From an uncultured Prevotellaceae bacterium (lineage in GTDB: Bacteria > Bacteroidota > Bacteroidia > Bacteroidales > Muribaculaceae), in contig CAMYCE010000087.1 in NCBI GenBank assembly GCA_947254205.1, positions 1 through 9,395 on the forward strand: a DNA stretch of 9,395 bases. The letters run 5' to 3'. The notes beneath the pieces are model-generated. The model saw only the letters and a list, made by a program, of their open reading frames with translations, ran no database searches and was not told the origin of the DNA. Shown here one piece after another: positions 6,330 to 9,395 of this stretch. The translations under genes and the position numbers were made by a program. Within the stretch, counting starts at the first letter, position 1; each line of letters begins with the position of its first letter.

Positions 6330-7199
6330 TTACTTCTCGCGTGCTTCTTTCACTATGGTCATGATGCGCTTGGCAATGTGGGGAGCGGCCTCGGCACGGC
6401 AGGGGGCAAAACTGGGCCAGTCGTTGAAATCAATGATTTTGATGTCGCCATCGGGCGAAACAATGCAGTCGCCACCATATATCTCAACGTTGAGTTCGCT
6501 TGCCGCCAGGTTGCAGATGCTCTTGAGGTGTGCCAGGTCGAACTTGATGCCTTGTGACTTGCCATTCACCTTCTCCCAGCCATATTTGCTGTGGCCGGAG
6601 TCGAAGGGGTAGAACCAATGGAAAAACGGGGTGCCGTTCACGCCATAAAACTTGATGAGGTCGCCATCGAGGTGCACGTTGATCACGGCTCGGCGTATGT
6701 CGCGCAGGAAATATTCTTGCAACACCTCTTGTGCCTCTTCGCTGTGGCGCACGTAGGACACATCTTCCTTGTGCATAGCATGAAAATCGCCACGCTTGAT
6801 CCAGCAACTCTTGAAGCCGCTTTTCTTGAGCATGGGCTTGATGGCCTCGTCGGTGTTGACGATGAGACTTTCGGGGTAGGGAATGCCATTGCCCTGCAAA
6901 ATGCGAGTCATGCGCTCGCGGGTGCAGTTTTCAATGCCATAGCCTGAGTTAATCACAATTTTTCCCTTGTTTTCCTCCTGTTGCAGGTGTTCAATCGACC
7001 GGCTCTCTCGGCACATGGTCATAATCACGTTTTCTTCTACACCATCGCGATTGAATTGCTCCTCGCTATAAATGTTGACTTGGCAACCACGCTTGCGCAA
7101 CTGCTCGGCTGCGGCATTAAAGATGGCTGCATCGTTGCCTATGTGATTGGGCGAATAGGCTCCGGCACGCATGATACCAGCTATGTTGATTTCTGCCAT
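6330..7199 (-). CDS. ATP-grasp domain enzyme of unknown substrate
   Basis: A 289-residue soluble protein with the RimK/ITPK-like ATP-grasp layout. An N-terminal alpha/beta domain (1-85) precedes a linker typical of the fold (ENCTRERMTRILQGNGIPYPES, about 90-111). Next come an ATP-binding strand with K135 in WIKRGDFHAMH, an acidic strand near 172-183 (VINVHLDGDLIKFYG), and the metal-binding end: D244 in YGGDCIV, then D257-F-N259-D-W-P in IIDFNDWPSF. ATP-grasp enzymes either ligate a carboxylate to an amine or thiol through an acyl-phosphate, or phosphorylate small molecules; inositol 1,3,4-trisphosphate 5/6-kinases have this fold and a similar D-x-N-x2-P ending. A kinase acting on inositol phosphate, or a ligase decorating the lipid head group, are both possible; neither is shown. 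It lies between the nucleotidyltransferase and the membrane transferase, with 36-nt spacers on both sides, so it is almost certainly part of the same pathway. Confidence 0.85.
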   Translation of the reverse strand: MAEINIAGIMRAGAYSPNHIGNDAAIFNAAAEQLRKRGCQVNIYSEEQFNRDGVEENVIMTMCRESRSIEHLQQEENKGKIVINSGYGIENCTRERMTRILQGNGIPYPESLIVNTDEAIKPMLKKSGFKSCWIKRGDFHAMHKEDVSYVRHSEEAQEVLQEYFLRDIRRAVINVHLDGDLIKFYGVNGTPFFHWFYPFDSGHSKYGWEKVNGKSQGIKFDLAHLKSICNLAASELNVEIYGGDCIVSPDGDIKIIDFNDWPSFAPCRAEAAPHIAKRIMTIVKEAREK

Positions 7200-7235
7200 A
7201 ATTTTATGTGTGTGATGTGATGTGATATTGTGTGA

Positions 7236-7937
7236 CTATTCTTGAATAAATTGTTGTGCCACGGCAATGTCGCTGGCGTGGTCCACGTCGACGATTTTGT
7301 CGAAGCTGTGGGCTTGCAGGTTGAAGCCTGCTTCGATGAGGGCACGTTGAAAATTGCGCATGCGCAACACTCCATTTTCGATGCAGTGGTTGAGCACCGG
7401 AAATGCCTTGTGGCTCATGGCATAGATGCCCCCCGAAATGTAGCGGGCGCCCTCAAAGTGGTTGTCGCAAAAAGCCTTGATGGCCATGGTGCCGTCTTCA
7501 ACATCGACATAGAGGGGTTTCTCGTCTTCGATATAGGGGGTCACTGCCCACATGCCATCGTGCTTGGTGTCGGCCTCAAAGGCTGCAATGTAGCGTGCAA
7601 AGTCGTTTTCTTTGAAAATAGTGTCGACTGTGGTGAGGCAAAACTTGCCCGGTTGCATCACCTTGCTCAATTCCCAAAAGCTGTGCATCGAGCTGGGAGT
7701 GGTCTTGACCACCACATTGAGCGGAATGTCGAGTGTGAGGTTGTCGAGATATTCTCGCACCTCGGTCATGTGCTCATTGACAATGATGCTGATGCTTTGG
7801 GCTTGGCATCGGGTGAAGATGTTGATGAGTCGCCTTATCATGGGTTCGCCCCCCAGTTCTACAAGGGGCTTGGGTTTAGCTACGCCCTCTTGGGCAAGAC
7901 GCGAGCCTTCTCCGGCGGCAATGATAGCATAATTCAT
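7236..7937 (-). CDS. Nucleotidyltransferase, candidate inositol-phosphate cytidylyltransferase
   Basis: A 233-residue soluble GT-A-like nucleotidyltransferase. The N-terminal signature is AIIAAGEGSRL (4-14), followed by K21-P-K23-P-L: the nucleotide-binding loop and catalytic lysine region of sugar-phosphate NTP transferases. TTVDTIF holds D105, in the usual metal-binding position; YISGGIYAM (166-173) is the substrate-side Gly-Gly loop; KIVDVDHASDI holds D217 and D219 at the second metal site. These enzymes join a phosphorylated sugar or polyol to an NMP, releasing pyrophosphate. Archaeal and thermophile CTP:inositol-1-phosphate cytidylyltransferases share this fold and work with a CDP-alcohol transferase, a pairing mirrored here by two separate proteins. 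The inferred product is CDP-inositol; a sugar-1-phosphate substrate cannot be excluded. It is the first gene of the four-gene unit, starting 92 nt after the pdxA stop. Its leader is A/CA-rich with no Shine-Dalgarno motif. Confidence 0.87.
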   Translation of the reverse strand: MNYAIIAAGEGSRLAQEGVAKPKPLVELGGEPMIRRLINIFTRCQAQSISIIVNEHMTEVREYLDNLTLDIPLNVVVKTTPSSMHSFWELSKVMQPGKFCLTTVDTIFKENDFARYIAAFEADTKHDGMWAVTPYIEDEKPLYVDVEDGTMAIKAFCDNHFEGARYISGGIYAMSHKAFPVLNHCIENGVLRMRNFQRALIEAGFNLQAHSFDKIVDVDHASDIAVAQQFIQE

Positions 7938-7958
7938 TGTTGTGTTGTTTTAAATTAT

Positions 7959-8020
7959 CATAGCCCCTGTTGCGCCATGCGTGTCGAGTCGTGATTCGGG
8001 CGCGGGCAAAATGGGCTATG
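7959..8020. repeat. Nested inverted repeat in the pdxA-nucleotidyltransferase spacer
   Basis: CATAGCCC (7959-7966) pairs with GGGCTATG (8013-8020); inside it GCGCC (7972-7976) pairs with GGCGC (7999-8003), and CGAGT (7985-7989) with ATTCG (7994-7998), including one wobble. The structure fills most of the 92-nt gap. It may end or attenuate the pdxA transcript before the operon, or be a processing site. No T-run follows on the minus strand, so it is not a classical terminator. Confidence 0.4.
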
Positions 8021-8029
8021 TGGTGAAGG

Positions 8030-9136
8030 TTACTTGTCGTCGTCGACCTTGGTGAGGTCGAGCACCACATTGTCTTTGCTGCGGTCGAAGTATTGCTTAC
8101 GCAAGGGGTTGCGGTATATCTCGTCGTGGTTGCGGCGGTTGCGGTAGATGTCGATGGCGGCATATATGGCCGAGCGCATCGAGCTCTCGTTGGCCACATT
8201 TTGTCCCGCAATGTCGTAGCCGGTGCCGTGGTCGGGGCTGGTGCGCACAATGGGCAGACCTGCCGTGAAGTTCACGCCACCTTCCATGGCAAGGGTTTTA
8301 AAGGGTGCGAGCCCCTGGTCGTGATACATGGCCAGCACGCCATCAAAGTGGCGATATTGCTCGTTGCCAAAGAAGCCATCGGCAGCATAGGGGCCAAAAC
8401 ACAATATTTTCTCCTTGTCGTAGGCCTCCTGCAAGGCGGGGGCGATGATGTCTTTTTCTTCCTTGCCCAGCAATCCATTCTCGCCGGCATGAGGGTTGAG
8501 CGAGAGCACGGCGATGCGTGGCCCTTGAATGTTGAAATCGCGCTTGAGCGAGTCGTTGAATATGCGCAGTTTCTCCAAAATGGCTTCTTGAGTGATGGCG
8601 CTTGCAATTTGGGCAACGGGCAGGTGGGTGGTCACCAGTGCCACGCGCAACTTGTCGTTGCACAAAATCATGAGGGCTTTGTTGCCATCGCCTAAGCTCG
8701 ACTCAAGATACTCGGTGTGGCCCGGGAAGTTAAACTCGTTGCTCTGAATGTTGTCTTTGTTGATAGGAGCTGTGACCAGCACATCGATTTTGCCATCTTT
8801 CAGGTCGGTGACAGCGGCTTCAAGTGCAACAAAGGCGGCACGCCCGGCCATTTTGTCGGGTTTGCCCAATTCCACCGTCACTTCTTCGTCGTTCACCTCC
8901 ACAAGATTGGGCATGTGGTCTTTGATGTGGTCGGCGCTTGAGGTGTTGTTGATGGAGAAGGAAGGCATCTCGAGAGCCTTGCGATGATAGGTCAAGGTCT
9001 TGCTTGAGCCATAAATGACGGGTGTGCACAGCTCAAGAATTTCGGGGGCCGATAGTGCTTTTAAAATCACTTCATAGCCAATTCCGTTGGTGTCGCCTTG
9101 GGTGATTCCAATGCGTATTTTGTTATTGTTTGCCAT
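8030..9136 (-). CDS. pdxA: 4-Hydroxythreonine-4-phosphate dehydrogenase (PdxA)
   Basis: This cytosolic enzyme oxidises 4-phosphohydroxy-L-threonine with NAD(P); the product decarboxylates to 3-amino-1-hydroxyacetone 1-phosphate, which PdxJ uses to make pyridoxine 5'-phosphate (DXP-dependent vitamin B6 pathway). Family marks: ITQGDTNGIGYEV at 11-23; GHTEYL with H140; TTHLP with H171; SLNPHAGE with H215; DGVLAMYHDQGLAPFKTL with H272, in which the His residues include the metal ligands; and VRTSPDHGTGYDIAG with D302 and H303. At 368 residues it is somewhat longer than E. coli PdxA (329), mainly from a Bacteroidota-type insert around 65-95 and a charged C-terminal tail. The start is fixed by the ITQGD strand near the N-terminus and by a promoter plus leader just upstream. 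It may be transcribed alone or read through into the nucleotidyltransferase operon; no metabolic link to inositol is evident. Confidence 0.96.
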   Translation of the reverse strand: MANNNKIRIGITQGDTNGIGYEVILKALSAPEILELCTPVIYGSSKTLTYHRKALEMPSFSINNTSSADHIKDHMPNLVEVNDEEVTVELGKPDKMAGRAAFVALEAAVTDLKDGKIDVLVTAPINKDNIQSNEFNFPGHTEYLESSLGDGNKALMILCNDKLRVALVTTHLPVAQIASAITQEAILEKLRIFNDSLKRDFNIQGPRIAVLSLNPHAGENGLLGKEEKDIIAPALQEAYDKEKILCFGPYAADGFFGNEQYRHFDGVLAMYHDQGLAPFKTLAMEGGVNFTAGLPIVRTSPDHGTGYDIAGQNVANESSMRSAIYAAIDIYRNRRNHDEIYRNPLRKQYFDRSKDNVVLDLTKVDDDK

Positions 9137-9155
9137 TAAAAATCAAATGTTTAGA

Positions 9156-9182
9156 TGCAGCGAGGCATTGAGGCTCGCTGCA
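9156..9182 (-). promoter_or_regulatory. Hairpin in the pdxA 5' untranslated leader
   Basis: TGCAGCGAG (9156-9164) pairs perfectly with CTCGCTGCA (9174-9182) around a 9-nt loop. In the pdxA mRNA the stem begins about 13 nt after the predicted transcription start and ends 19 nt before the ATG. It lacks a T-run, so it is not a terminator; it could stabilise the 5' end or modulate translation. It resembles no riboswitch class I recognise. Confidence 0.55.
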
Positions 9183-9201
9183 ACATGCTATTAATAGGTA
9201 T

Positions 9202-9232
9202 CAAAGTTACTACAAAATCGTTGAAATGACAA
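9202..9232 (-). promoter_or_regulatory. Bacteroidota-type promoter of pdxA
   Basis: On the minus strand TTG (9232-9230), a 20-nt spacer, then TAACTTTG (9209-9202) fits the -33/-7 consensus with an exact TAnnTTTG. The predicted start is near 9195, giving a leader of about 60 nt to the pdxA ATG. Upstream of it, 9233-9395 shows no gene; only a small stem CTGC-AAA-GCAG near 9341-9351 stands out. Confidence 0.7.
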
Positions 9233-9395
9233 GTCTAAGCCCCTCTATTCCTGCACATGGTGTGGTTAAACAAAGAAAAAGCCAAGTGCACAAATTTATT
9301 GAAATTAAATAGTGTTCGCTGAATTATTAAATCGCCATGACTGCAAAGCAGCGGACTCTAAACTTTGCAATGGCATTTGCCCATAAATTGAGCTT

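Noticed and set aside
7242..7994. 250-codon + strand frame over the nucleotidyltransferase gene
   Set aside because: It is the reverse-strand shadow of a gene with intact family motifs; the translation shows no domain of its own.
8030..9136. PdxA as a member of the inositol pathway
   Set aside because: All PdxA family metal-site and NAD-site motifs are intact and it has its own promoter; adjacency alone does not support another role.
9291..9298. Second TAnnTTTG match (minus strand) upstream of pdxA
   Set aside because: No TTG at the expected -33 distance, and the core at 9202-9209 fits better with proper spacing.

Overview
The window looks like chromosomal DNA of a Bacteroidales bacterium, probably Prevotella- or Muribaculaceae-like; the exact family cannot be fixed from sequence alone. 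Evidence: promoter cores match the Bacteroidota type (TTG, 20 nt, TAnnTTTG); leaders are A- or CA-rich without Shine-Dalgarno motifs; there is an exported Omp28-type protein with a C-terminal sorting-like domain, and a remnant of the Bacteroidales DUF4143 ATPase family.

Layout. 1-429: AT-rich leader with no gene. 430-1737 (+): myo-inositol-phosphate synthase, closed by a strong terminator hairpin. 1738-2368: gene-free stretch with a repeat element, a tandem 9-mer, a purine/pyrimidine hairpin and an ATPase pseudogene fragment. 2369-4318 (+): secreted Omp28/thioredoxin-fold protein. 4319-4580: convergent intergenic region with a terminator and a REPIN-like palindromic repeat. 4581-7937 (-): four-gene operon transcribed in the order nucleotidyltransferase, ATP-grasp enzyme, CDP-alcohol phosphatidyltransferase, HAD hydrolase, with spacers of 33-36 nt. 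8030-9136 (-): pdxA, with a good promoter and a 5'UTR hairpin. 9137-9395: pdxA promoter region, with no further gene seen.

How the genes may work together. The synthase makes inositol phosphate from glucose-6-phosphate. The nucleotidyltransferase could activate it as a CDP-inositol-like compound, and the membrane CDP-alcohol transferase could move phosphoinositol onto diacylglycerol or a ceramide, giving an inositol lipid without a phosphatidylinositol-phosphate intermediate. Alternatively, the HAD enzyme could release free inositol for a eukaryote-like PI synthase reaction. From memory, Heaver et al. (2022, Nature Microbiology) characterised inositol lipid synthesis in Bacteroides thetaiotaomicron and proposed a second putative PI route without that intermediate, common in Prevotella. 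This locus may be that route; I cannot check gene-for-gene identity. The least explained member is the ATP-grasp enzyme. Departures from textbook active-site motifs in the transferase and the HAD protein are the other points worth a second look.
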